From Paucibacter sp. Y2R2-4 (lineage in GTDB: Bacteria; Pseudomonadota; Gammaproteobacteria; Burkholderiales; Burkholderiaceae_C), in contig NZ_JAJIRO010000002.1 in assembly GCF_025717535.1 (NCBI RefSeq), positions 682,001-746,000 of the forward strand: DNA of 64,000 nt, written 5' to 3'. The position numbers were made by a program, and so were the translations under genes. Within the stretch, counting starts at the first letter, position 1. Every line of letters starts with the position of its first letter. Shown piece by piece: positions 50,801-58,254 of the stretch. Below the pieces are notes generated by a model. The model worked only from the letters and a program-made list of their open reading frames with translations. It was not told the DNA's origin and ran no database searches.

Positions 50801-51660
50801 TGACGGTGGCCGCCGACACCGGCGATGCCGCTGCCGCCGTGCAAGCGCGTTATGCCCTGGGCAATAACCAGTTCTTCCTGGGCCACTTGCAAGCCTCGTG
50901 CGAAGCCCTGGCCGAGGCGGCCGCAGCGGGCGAACGCCTGCCCGCCCGCCAACGCACCCAGCTGACCCAGCGCTTTGGCGAGCATGGCGGCATCGCCGCG
51001 CGCGCCATGTTGGGCTGGCCCTTGGCTTTGCAGGGCCGGGTGGACGAGGCCCTGGTGCAAAGCCAGCTTGGCTTGCAGCAAGCACGCGAACTTGGCCACG
51101 CCCACACCCTGGGTTTTGCCCTGGCCATGAACGCAGTGCTGCAGCGCCATCTGCGCCGCCCCGAGGCCGCCATGCCGCTGAGCCTGGAGCTGCTGGCCCT
51201 GGCCGAGCGTCATGGCCTGGCCCTGTGGCAGGCCGTGGGCGCCCTGGTGCTGGGCTGGAGCCAAGCAGCCGGTGGCGACCCGGCCGGCCTGCTGCCCATC
51301 CGCCAGGCGGCCAGCGCCTCGGCCGTGGCCATGCCCAGCACCGAAGCGACCTTCCTCTCCTTTCTGATCGAAGCCTTGCTGAACCTGGGCCAGGCCGAGG
51401 AGGCCCTGGCGCAAGTGGACGCCTGCCTGCCCAAGGCGCAAGAGCGGCAGGAGTTCTACCTGCTGCCCGAGCTCTGGCGCATGCGTGCCCAGGCCCTGGC
51501 TGCCTTGGACGGGCCAGGCGCCGAAATTGAACAAGCGCTGGATGAAGCCTTGAAGGCCGGCCAAGCCATGGGGGCCGACTTGCTCTTGCAGCGCAGCGCC
51601 GCTCAGCGCCAGGCCCTGTTCAAGGGCTCTCCCGGCCTTTCAACGGAAATTCAACGCTAG
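47842..51660 (+). CDS. Large SARP/BTAD-type transcriptional activator with cyclase-like and AAA ATPase domains
   Basis: A 1272-residue regulator. Order: OmpR-type winged helix (about 27-105; LRLLGGFELRGAQG), BTAD helical repeats (about 115-270; ALQQAMGLYRGPLLDGL), a degenerate class III nucleotide-cyclase-like domain (about 288-435; RRRVVALACEW, FFGHPRAQEQ, LHVGWVHADP), an AAA/NACHT-like ATPase with P-loop GEPGLGKT at 496-503 and LLLLEDLHWADPS at about 628-640, and a long TPR-like tail (about 850-1260). The cyclase domain has lost the metal-binding Asp pair. It resembles the AfsR/PknK-like regulator class. It lies 68 bases before an outer-membrane barrel gene and probably controls the operon that follows (inference). 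Confidence 0.9.
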   Translation: MPLKPPDPSAFATAAASPQPAAKTSPQLRLLGGFELRGAQGQVLPLPYDKVRALLAMLVLQTGPLSRELLAETLWPDSALEQARANLRRALFDLRRVLAQLWPEQPDLEPLRSDKKQLQLRDDLAWQLDCRDFALAQLDAATPQAEARRQALQQAMGLYRGPLLDGLQLPEAPGFEAWLQPRREALLRQAQQVLEALGQLHEDAGEVQAALACARRALAQDPWCELALRRCMRLLAPTAAGEALALFEQFRKQLQAELQLQPQAATLALAEGLRQTSSLAPEVPTARAERRRVVALACEWEAPADEADREAEALAAALQARLQQARQLLQARGAHVQRAEGGELLAFFGHPRAQEQAPRLALDAALELAAAQEENSRQPWALRQGLHVGWVHADPEQASPDSVGALSRLARKLALQAEAGHIGVSAELRQQSERHHRFAMPHTPGGSAELLGARPAQTASRLDTLKPMVGRSTELAQLQEEWARAQQGARTVWVQGEPGLGKTRLLLALRQQVAAQPGHSGQPAPPISQLHCRPEYRHTPLQPVRATLRRRLGAALEGDEAQAEQALGLLLLQAGIAPAAQAGALSLLRPLLLQSQADTAASEPLHKRELQTLLCELFEGLAQGRPQLLLLEDLHWADPSTLELLQLHLQRHLQRPAAQRAPGLLLLSSREAPPEDLRASLDLCLTLSPLPADDMGRLIDLLEGSPPPAAQRQQVLQRAGGVPLFAEELVRSLRLRPEDKVPATLWDLLAASLDRLPPEAKRLAQGAALLGSSCSPALLQELLQLPAGPLAQQLAQLARLDLLQAHGPQHWQFRHALIRDAALETLSAGERRALHRRAAQTLMGPFASLAADAPEALAQHLHAAGDPVAAHYWLQAAERAAAQSAHQEARHGFEQGLAALQLPEATPALLQRLRLPLLMGLGHGLLALEGYGSPAARQCYRQALQACDEAGASSGPGQRFQALWGLWLGSRSGPDERPVLDLAQELLTVAADTGDAAAAVQARYALGNNQFFLGHLQASCEALAEAAAAGERLPARQRTQLTQRFGEHGGIAARAMLGWPLALQGRVDEALVQSQLGLQQARELGHAHTLGFALAMNAVLQRHLRRPEAAMPLSLELLALAERHGLALWQAVGALVLGWSQAAGGDPAGLLPIRQAASASAVAMPSTEATFLSFLIEALLNLGQAEEALAQVDACLPKAQERQEFYLLPELWRMRAQALAALDGPGAEIEQALDEALKAGQAMGADLLLQRSAAQRQALFKGSPGLSTEIQR

Positions 51661-51728
51661 CTCGGCAAGCTCTCGCTTAATTTCAGGCCCGCCACACATG
51701 CTGCGGGCCGTAGCGAGGGGATGCTTTG

Positions 51729-53096
51729 ATGCGGACAAGACCAAAACAACACAGGCGCCCGGCCGCCTGGGCGCTGGTAAGCCTGGGCCTGAGCCTTTCT
51801 TTGGCCGGCGCCAGGACCTATGCGGCCGAAGAAAGCAACGACAACCGCGGCAACCCGCTGCGTTTCTCTGGCTTTGCCACCTTGGGTCTGACCCACAACG
51901 ACAACGCCACGGCCGGCGCCGTCACCTCCTTCTCGCAGCTCAAGCCGGTGTACCAAGGCTGGTCGGCCAATATGGACACCGTGCTGGGTCTGCAGTTGGA
52001 ATGGCAGCCGCTGAACAGCACCACCTTTCAAGTGCAAGGCGTGGCGCGAGCCGGCGAAGACATGCAGCCGCGCCTGCGCATCGCCGCCCTGCGCCAGCAA
52101 CTGGGCCAAGGTCTGAGCCTGAACCTGGGCCGCATGCGCAGCCCGCTGTTCTTTGACTCCAGCATTGCCGAGATCGGCTATGCCAATCTGACCGTGCGCC
52201 CCTCTCCGACCATCTACGGCGTGATCAACAGCGTCGCCAGCTTGGACGGTGCCGATCTGCAGTGGCGCCTCAACCTGGGCGACGCCAGCCTGCTGGCGCA
52301 GGTCTTCGGCGGCCGCTACGACTACACCCACCGCTTCAACAACTTCTCGCCCGCCCTGTCGGCCGATGCCAGCCTGCGCGGCCTGCTCGGCTTCAGCCTC
52401 AGCGCCAATCTGCAAGACTTGACCCTGCGCGTCTCACGCACCGAGATTGACCGTTATGTGCTGCGCTCCGATCAAGTCACTCAAATCAACACCGGCCTCA
52501 CCCAGCTCAGCGGCGCTTTGCAGCAGATGACCCTCAACCCCATGCTGCCACCGGCCATGGCGGCCGCCTTGCAGGCCAAGGCACAGGGACTGGACGCCTT
52601 GCGCAACCCTTTCGACAACCGCCCCATCTACACCAGCGTCGGCCTGGACGGCAACTGGCAGCGCTGGCGCCTCTTGGCCGAGCTGACCTGGATGGACCCG
52701 CGCAACGATCTGGTCGGTCGCGGCACCGGCTACAGCCTCACCCTGGCGCGCAGCTTCGGTGATTTCACACCCTATTTGAATGTGGCCCAGCTGAAGCGCT
52801 CCAGCGCCAAGCTCAACACCTCGACGCTGGCCCCCACCGGCCTGAACCCGCAGCTCGACGCCGGGCTGAGCCAGCTGCAGCAGGGCTTTGACCAGGCCCA
52901 GCAGTTCGCCGACATCAGCAGCCGCTCGCTCAGCTTCGGCCTGCGCTGGGACTGGCGCGAGAACATGGCGATCAAAACCCAGCTCGACTTGGTGCGCACG
53001 CCCAATGCCAACACGCCTGGCCCGCTGGCCGTGCCTAAGCTGCCCTTCGACAACAAGCTCCAGCTGTTCAGCGTCACGCTGGACGCGGTGTTCTGA
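51729..53096 (+). CDS. Porin-like outer-membrane beta-barrel (copy 2)
   Basis: A 455-residue barrel with a signal peptide (ALVSLGLSLSLAGARTYAA) and many amphipathic strands, ending in a C-terminal phenylalanine (VTLDAVF). It shares the layout of the 12.3-13.4 kb barrel: FSGFATLGLTHNDNATAG at the start and FDNRPIYTSVGLDGNWQRW in the middle; both are followed by a short PstS-like gene. ATG 51729 has GAGGGG eight bases upstream. The next gene follows after seven bases. Substrate unknown. Confidence 0.84.
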   Translation: MRTRPKQHRRPAAWALVSLGLSLSLAGARTYAAEESNDNRGNPLRFSGFATLGLTHNDNATAGAVTSFSQLKPVYQGWSANMDTVLGLQLEWQPLNSTTFQVQGVARAGEDMQPRLRIAALRQQLGQGLSLNLGRMRSPLFFDSSIAEIGYANLTVRPSPTIYGVINSVASLDGADLQWRLNLGDASLLAQVFGGRYDYTHRFNNFSPALSADASLRGLLGFSLSANLQDLTLRVSRTEIDRYVLRSDQVTQINTGLTQLSGALQQMTLNPMLPPAMAAALQAKAQGLDALRNPFDNRPIYTSVGLDGNWQRWRLLAELTWMDPRNDLVGRGTGYSLTLARSFGDFTPYLNVAQLKRSSAKLNTSTLAPTGLNPQLDAGLSQLQQGFDQAQQFADISSRSLSFGLRWDWRENMAIKTQLDLVRTPNANTPGPLAVPKLPFDNKLQLFSVTLDAVF

Positions 53097-53103
53097 GGAG
53101 GGC

Positions 53104-53577
53104 ATGGACATGAACTTCGCAAAACACTTGTCGCCCCGTACGACCTCCACCTTATTTGCTCTGCTGACCCTGCTTTGGCTTGCCTCGTCACAGCCTGCGC
53201 TGGCCGCCAACGAACTGGTCGTGATCGCCCACAAAGACGTGGCGTTGGACAAGATCAGCCCCGAGCGCATGACGCAGATCTATCTGCGCCAGCAACAAAA
53301 CTGGCCCGATGGCCAAGCTATCCAGCCCATCGACCTGCGCGAGGGCAGCGGCCTGCGCCGCGCTTTCTATGACCAGGTCACCGGCCGCAGCCCTGGCCAG
53401 CTGCGCGCCTTCTGGGCACGCCAGAGCTTCACCGGCATGGGCTTGCCGCCGCGCCAGGTGGACAGCGATGAAGAAGTCACTCGCCTGGTGCAAAGCACGC
53501 CGGGCGCGATTGGCTACGTCTCACGCAAGCCCAGCGGCGCGGGCGTGAAAGTCCTGCTGACCGCCAATCTGGACTGA
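53104..53577 (+). CDS. Short PstS-like periplasmic substrate-binding protein (copy 2)
   Basis: A 157-residue exported protein behind GAGGAGG, with a signal peptide ending at PALAA and a one-lobe PstS-like fold: VIAHKDVALDKISPERMTQI, then R79-E-G-S-G in LREGSGLRRAF, matching the phosphate-binding RE-GSG loop of PstS better than copy 1 does, and PGAIGYVSRKPSG near the end. No Pst ABC genes are adjacent. It lies between the barrel and the HAMP/phosphatase protein, so it may be a ligand-binding input to that sensor (inference). Confidence 0.84.
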   Translation: MDMNFAKHLSPRTTSTLFALLTLLWLASSQPALAANELVVIAHKDVALDKISPERMTQIYLRQQQNWPDGQAIQPIDLREGSGLRRAFYDQVTGRSPGQLRAFWARQSFTGMGLPPRQVDSDEEVTRLVQSTPGAIGYVSRKPSGAGVKVLLTANLD

Positions 53578-53582
53578 CTGTT

Positions 53583-56150
53583 GTGACGACTGCCGCCACC
53601 GACCTCGGCCGCACGCAAACCAGCTGGCTGCGCCTGCTGGCGCCGGCCAGTTGGCTGTCGGGGCGGCTGAGTTTTTCGCGCAAGTTCCTGCTGGTCGGCG
53701 CGGTCATGCTGGTCGCCCTGGCCATGCTGAGCTGGCCGCTGCTGCGCAAGGCCAGCCAAGACGCACAAAGCGCCGAACTGGAGCGCCGCGGCCTGGCCGC
53801 CCTGGCCCAACAAGCGAGCGTGCTCAACACCTTGGTGCGCCAGCGCGGTGAACTCAAGGCCGAGCGCAGCGACGCCCAAGCCGTCAAGGCGGCCAACGCT
53901 GAACTGCAAGCCTTGCTGAGCTGGGCGTCCGCGCCGCAGGCGCCAACCCAGGCCCCATCCGTCAGCGCCCTGCCCAGCACCTTGCCCGCTCTGGCGCAGC
54001 GCCTGCAGCAGCAATGGCAGCAGTTGCAAGACCTGGGCGCGCAAGAGGACGATGCCCAGCGCCGCTTTGCCGCCCACACCGGCACCATCAACGCCCTGCT
54101 GGCCTTGATGCGCGAAAGCGCCCGCGCCCACCGCCTCAATGTGGACCCCAAGCTGGACGCGGCGTTTGAAATGCTCAGCCACCGCCTGCCCCTGCTGATG
54201 GAGACCCTGGCCAAGCAACAAGACGCGCTGGCCCTGTCCAGCGACAGCATGGCCAGCTACGCGGTGGCCGCCCAAGTGGTGCTGAGCGAGGCCACGCCCG
54301 CCCTGCGCGCCGGCATGCAGCAGCTGCTGGCGCCGGGCGACCGCGCTGGCCTGCAGGCCCAACTGGACGAACTGCTGGCCCGCATCGAACGCCAGCAAGA
54401 CGCCGTCGACAAAGTGCTGGATGCGCCCCAAGCCCTTGCCGAGCTGCGCCCCATCGCCAGCGCCAATCTGGCCCAAGCCCAAGCCTTGCTGGTGGCCAGC
54501 ACCGTGCAGGCCGACGCCTTGCTGCAAGAGCGCCTGACCCAGCTGCGCCGCAGCCAGTGGCAGGTGGGCGCGCTGTTGGTGGGGGCGATGGCGGCGATTG
54601 CCTATCTCTTCGCCGGCATCTATGTCTCCACCCTGCGCTCGCTGCGCCGGCTCTCACAAGGCACGCAAGACTTCTGCGCCGGCCGGCTGGACACCCGCAT
54701 CCACATCGACACCCAAGACGAGCTGGTCCTGGTGGCGGGCAACTTCAACACCGTGGCCTCTGAGGTGGGGCGTTTGCTCGATGTGATCCGCGAGCAAAAC
54801 GAGTCGCGCCAGCGCGAGCTGGAGCGCCTGGTGCAACAGCGCACCCTGGAGTTGGCCGACAAGAACGACCAGTTGCACCTGGCCGCCCTGCGCGTGCAAG
54901 AAGAGCTGGAGTCGGCCCGCGATATGCAGCAGGCCATCCTCCCGCAGCACTTCCCCGACACGGCGGACTTCTCCATGCAAGCCTGCATGCACCCGGCGCG
55001 CGAGTTGGGTGGTGATTTCTATGACTGTTTCGCGCTCTCGGGTGGCCGCTGGGGTTTTTTGGTCGCCGATGTGGCCGGCAAAGGTGTGGGCGCGGCCTTC
55101 TTCATGGCGGTCTCGCGCACGGTGCTGCAAGACCTGGCACAAGACGAACTCGGCCCCGAAGAAGTGTTGGCCCGTGCCAATGATTTGCTCAGCGGGCGCA
55201 ACCCCATGGAGCTGTTCGTCACCGCCTGCTACTGCATCTACGACCCGCGCGACGGCAGCCTCGCCTACGCCAGCGCCGGCCACCCGCCGCCGCTCTTGCG
55301 CAGCGCCCAAGGCGAGGTGCAGGCGCTGGACTGCGCGCGCGACATCGCCCTGGGCGTGCTGCCCGGCATGAGCTACAGCCGCCGCCACGCGCAGCTCGCA
55401 AGCGGCGACACCCTATTGCTCTACACCGACGGCATCACCGAAGCCTTTGACGCCGCCGAACGCGCCTATGGCGAAGAGCGCCTGATCGCCTGGCTGCGCA
55501 ACAGCCGCGAGCCCCAAGCCGCCGCCAAGCTGGCCAGCCTGGTGCGCGATGTGGCCGACTTCGTCGGTGGCGCCGAACCCAGTGATGACCTGACCGCCCT
55601 GCTGCTCTGCGGCAAGCCACGCACCGAGGGCGAGCCCTTGGCCGAAGCCCCCACCGATTCCCCCGACCTGTCCGCCAGCCCCCAAGCCCAAGGAGCTCTG
55701 ACCGTGAGCCACACCCCCCTGGAACTGAAGAACAAAACCTTGCTGTTGGAGTACCGCTTGGACAGCCGCGTCGAGGAGATCGCGCCGCTGGCCGAAGCGG
55801 TGGACGAAGCCCTGGCCGAGCGGCCCGATCTGGCCTTTGCCGTCAACCTCTGCCTGGAAGAGCTGATCACCAACACCATCCAACACGGCCTGCACGGCGC
55901 GCCCGACCGCCCCATCCATGTGCGGCTCTCACGCTCGGACGAGTGGTTGGAAATCATCCTCAAAGACGACGCCCCGCCCTTCGACCCCTTTGTCGAAGCG
56001 CCCGAGCCCAGCCTGGACGCCGGCGTGGAAGAACGTGCCGTCGGCGGCCTGGGCGTGCACATGGTCAAAACCATGATGGACGAAGTGCGCGCCTTCTACG
56101 ACGGCAGCGGCAACCTGATCGTGCTGCTCAAAACCCTCAAGAAGCCTTGA
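53583..56150 (+). CDS. HAMP sensor fused to PP2C-SpoIIE phosphatase and RsbW-like kinase domain
   Basis: An 855-residue inner-membrane regulator. TM1 (about 36-54), periplasmic helical region (about 55-320), TM2 (about 325-345), HAMP and coiled coil (about 345-450), PP2C/SpoIIE phosphatase (about 460-685; D478 in GGDFYD, D496 in DVAGKG, D668-D669 before LTALLL bind metals), then a GHKL anti-sigma kinase domain (about 710-850; N764 in EELITNTIQHG, GGLGVHMVK). Both opposing enzymes of a partner-switching system are in one chain, as in HsbR, but with a HAMP sensor in place of a receiver. The GTG start lies five bases after the PstS-like stop. Confidence 0.93.
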   Translation: MTTAATDLGRTQTSWLRLLAPASWLSGRLSFSRKFLLVGAVMLVALAMLSWPLLRKASQDAQSAELERRGLAALAQQASVLNTLVRQRGELKAERSDAQAVKAANAELQALLSWASAPQAPTQAPSVSALPSTLPALAQRLQQQWQQLQDLGAQEDDAQRRFAAHTGTINALLALMRESARAHRLNVDPKLDAAFEMLSHRLPLLMETLAKQQDALALSSDSMASYAVAAQVVLSEATPALRAGMQQLLAPGDRAGLQAQLDELLARIERQQDAVDKVLDAPQALAELRPIASANLAQAQALLVASTVQADALLQERLTQLRRSQWQVGALLVGAMAAIAYLFAGIYVSTLRSLRRLSQGTQDFCAGRLDTRIHIDTQDELVLVAGNFNTVASEVGRLLDVIREQNESRQRELERLVQQRTLELADKNDQLHLAALRVQEELESARDMQQAILPQHFPDTADFSMQACMHPARELGGDFYDCFALSGGRWGFLVADVAGKGVGAAFFMAVSRTVLQDLAQDELGPEEVLARANDLLSGRNPMELFVTACYCIYDPRDGSLAYASAGHPPPLLRSAQGEVQALDCARDIALGVLPGMSYSRRHAQLASGDTLLLYTDGITEAFDAAERAYGEERLIAWLRNSREPQAAAKLASLVRDVADFVGGAEPSDDLTALLLCGKPRTEGEPLAEAPTDSPDLSASPQAQGALTVSHTPLELKNKTLLLEYRLDSRVEEIAPLAEAVDEALAERPDLAFAVNLCLEELITNTIQHGLHGAPDRPIHVRLSRSDEWLEIILKDDAPPFDPFVEAPEPSLDAGVEERAVGGLGVHMVKTMMDEVRAFYDGSGNLIVLLKTLKKP

Positions 56151-56200
56151 GGCCAACGTCCTGCCTGCCTACCGAATTCGACCCAAAGAAAGACACCCCC

Positions 56201-56545
56201 ATGAGCTTCGAACACCAAAGCAGCGATGAACAAGGCAGCCGCCTGCTCAGTCTCAAAGGCCGCATCGACAGCGCCACCGCCGGCGCCTTTGAGCAAGCCG
56301 TGCAAGACCTGTTCGCCACGCCCGGCGCCCGCGCCCTGCTGGACTTTGCCGCCGTGGACTACATCTCCAGCGCCGGCCTGCGCGTGGTGCTGATGGCCGC
56401 CAAACGCGCCAAGCAAGCGCAGGGCCGTTTGCTGCTTTGCGGCCTGCCCCAGCATGTGCGCGAAGTGTTTGAGATCAGCGGCTTCTTGAAGATCATCGAC
56501 AGCGTCACCGACCGCGCCGAGGGTCTTCGCCAGTTGAGCGCCTGA
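56201..56545 (+). CDS. STAS-domain anti-sigma factor antagonist
   Basis: A 114-residue single-domain protein of the SpoIIAA/RsbV type: SLKGRIDSATAGAFEQAV, then ALLDFAAVDYISSAGLRVVLM with the phosphorylatable serine in ISSAGLR. It is the expected partner of the upstream kinase/phosphatase: phosphorylated when the kinase dominates and active when dephosphorylated. The target it releases (an anti-sigma factor, cyclase or regulator) is not obvious; the large activator at 47.8 kb is one candidate. ATG 56201 lies 50 bases after the sensor gene. Confidence 0.94.
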   Translation: MSFEHQSSDEQGSRLLSLKGRIDSATAGAFEQAVQDLFATPGARALLDFAAVDYISSAGLRVVLMAAKRAKQAQGRLLLCGLPQHVREVFEISGFLKIIDSVTDRAEGLRQLSA

Positions 56546-56568
56546 CTGCGAATTCCCACGGTTCCTTC

Positions 56569-58233
56569 ATGAGCATCTTTTTCAGCCTGTTCGCCGGGCT
56601 GGGCCTGTTCTTCATCGGCGTTCGCCTGATCAGCAGCAATCTGCGTCAGGTGATCGGCCGCCGCCTGCGCCAGCTGATTGCGCGCGCCGTCACCAGCGCG
56701 GGCTCGCTGGCCTTGTTCGGCCTGCTGGCCGGCGCAGTGATGCAAAGCGTCAACGCCGTCATCCATGTGCTGGTGGCCCTGGTCACCGCCGGGGCCATGG
56801 ACCGCAAGCGTGCCTTCCCCATCATCCGCTGGGCCAATCTGGGCACCTCGCTGCTGGCCCTGGTGGCCGCCATTGACTTGCATGCTCTGGCCCTGTGCCT
56901 GGTCGGCCTGACGGGCATTGCCTACTACCAGCAGATCGACCAATCCACCCGCTGGCGCCACGCCGTTGGCGCGCTGCTGGGCTTGGGCCTGCTGTTCCTG
57001 GGCACCGACTTCATCAAGACCGGCGCGGCCATGCTGCGCACCGCCCCTTGGCTGCGCGAGCAGATCGCCGAGCTGGGCGTCTGGCTGCTGCCCAGCTTCT
57101 TCATCGGCGCGGCGGTGGCCTGGGCCGCGCAGTCGTCCACCACGGTGGTGGTCATCACCATGAGCCTGGCGGCCGGCGGCCTGATTGGCTGGAACGGCGG
57201 CGCCATGCTGGTGATGGGCGCCGGCCTGGGCTCAGCCGCCTCGGCCTGGAACCTGGCCGGCCGCTTGCAAGGCAGCGCGCGCCAGCTGGTGCTGTTCCAG
57301 GTCTTGCTGCGCCTGCAGGGCCTGCTGCTCACCTTCATCTTCTACGCCTGCAACCGCTGGCTCTTGGACGAGCCCTTCGGCCGCCTGCTCGATCACTTTG
57401 ACATGGGCTTGCCCGCGCGGCTGGCAGCCTTCTATATGGTGGTGCAAGTGCTCAGCGACCTGGGCAGCCGCGCGCTAGAAAAACCCAGCCTGCGCTGGCT
57501 GCAAGCCTGGGCTGCGCCCTCGCTGCAAGAGAACCTGAGCAAGCCCCACTTTGTGCACGACGAAGCGCTGGACGAAGCCGAAACCGCCCTGCTGCTGGCC
57601 GACAAAGAGCAGCAGCGCCTGCTCGCCTGCCTACCCGCTTATCTCGACGCACTGCGGCAAGACGCCCCCGCCGCCCTGGCCTCGGCAGACAAACGCCAGG
57701 CCGCCGAGAGCCAGGTGCTGCAGCTCTGCGAGCAGTTCTTGGTGGAGCTGGCCGACCGCCAGCGCAGCCGCGATGTGCTGGAGCGCAGCATGGTGCTGCG
57801 CGACCGCAACCGCCTGCTCGGCTCGCTGCAAGAGTCGCTGGCCGAGCTGCACCAGAGCACCCAGGCCGCCATGGGCGACCCCACCGTCGCACAGCTGCTG
57901 GACCAGCTGGTGCAAAGCCTCCACATGATGTTGGAAACCCTGGCCGAAACCGCCGCACTCGCCCAGCCCGACGCCGAAGACCTGGAGCTGCTGCGCAGCC
58001 TCACCCACGACCGCTCGGAGCTGATGGACGGCATACGCCGCCGCCTGCAAGGCAGCGAGCTGGACGCCGGCCTGCGCCAGGCCGTGTTCAGCGCCACCAC
58101 GGTGTTTGAGCGCTGCGTCTGGCTGGCGCGGCGCTATGTGTTGCTGCTGGACAGCCCCGCCGCTTCGCAAGCATCGATGCACGCGGCCGCGCACAACACC
58201 TCGCCCGCCTTCTCTCCCTCACCCAAGAACTGA
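56569..58233 (+). CDS. Na/Pi cotransporter family protein with PhoU-like C-terminal domain
   Basis: A 554-residue membrane protein. Two inverted transmembrane repeats (about 1-310) carry the family motifs AVMQSVNAVIHVLVALVTAGA and AVAWAAQSSTTVVVITMSLA, the QS...T phosphate-path motifs. The C-terminal 225 residues are helical and PhoU-like (LDEAETALLLADKEQQRLLAC; LEDRNRLL-like segments). Members take up or export phosphate, or sense it. No ribosome site is evident at ATG 56569; 23 bases separate it from the STAS gene. Its link with a PstS-like protein in the same operon suggests phosphate or another oxyanion as the signal. Confidence 0.92.
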   Translation: MSIFFSLFAGLGLFFIGVRLISSNLRQVIGRRLRQLIARAVTSAGSLALFGLLAGAVMQSVNAVIHVLVALVTAGAMDRKRAFPIIRWANLGTSLLALVAAIDLHALALCLVGLTGIAYYQQIDQSTRWRHAVGALLGLGLLFLGTDFIKTGAAMLRTAPWLREQIAELGVWLLPSFFIGAAVAWAAQSSTTVVVITMSLAAGGLIGWNGGAMLVMGAGLGSAASAWNLAGRLQGSARQLVLFQVLLRLQGLLLTFIFYACNRWLLDEPFGRLLDHFDMGLPARLAAFYMVVQVLSDLGSRALEKPSLRWLQAWAAPSLQENLSKPHFVHDEALDEAETALLLADKEQQRLLACLPAYLDALRQDAPAALASADKRQAAESQVLQLCEQFLVELADRQRSRDVLERSMVLRDRNRLLGSLQESLAELHQSTQAAMGDPTVAQLLDQLVQSLHMMLETLAETAALAQPDAEDLELLRSLTHDRSELMDGIRRRLQGSELDAGLRQAVFSATTVFERCVWLARRYVLLLDSPAASQASMHAAAHNTSPAFSPSPKN

Positions 58234-58254
58234 TTGTTGAGGCCCCCCACTGTG

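Noticed and set aside
49423-51564. 713-codon minus-strand frame opposite the SARP-like gene
   Set aside because: The plus strand carries an unbroken domain series; the minus frame has none.
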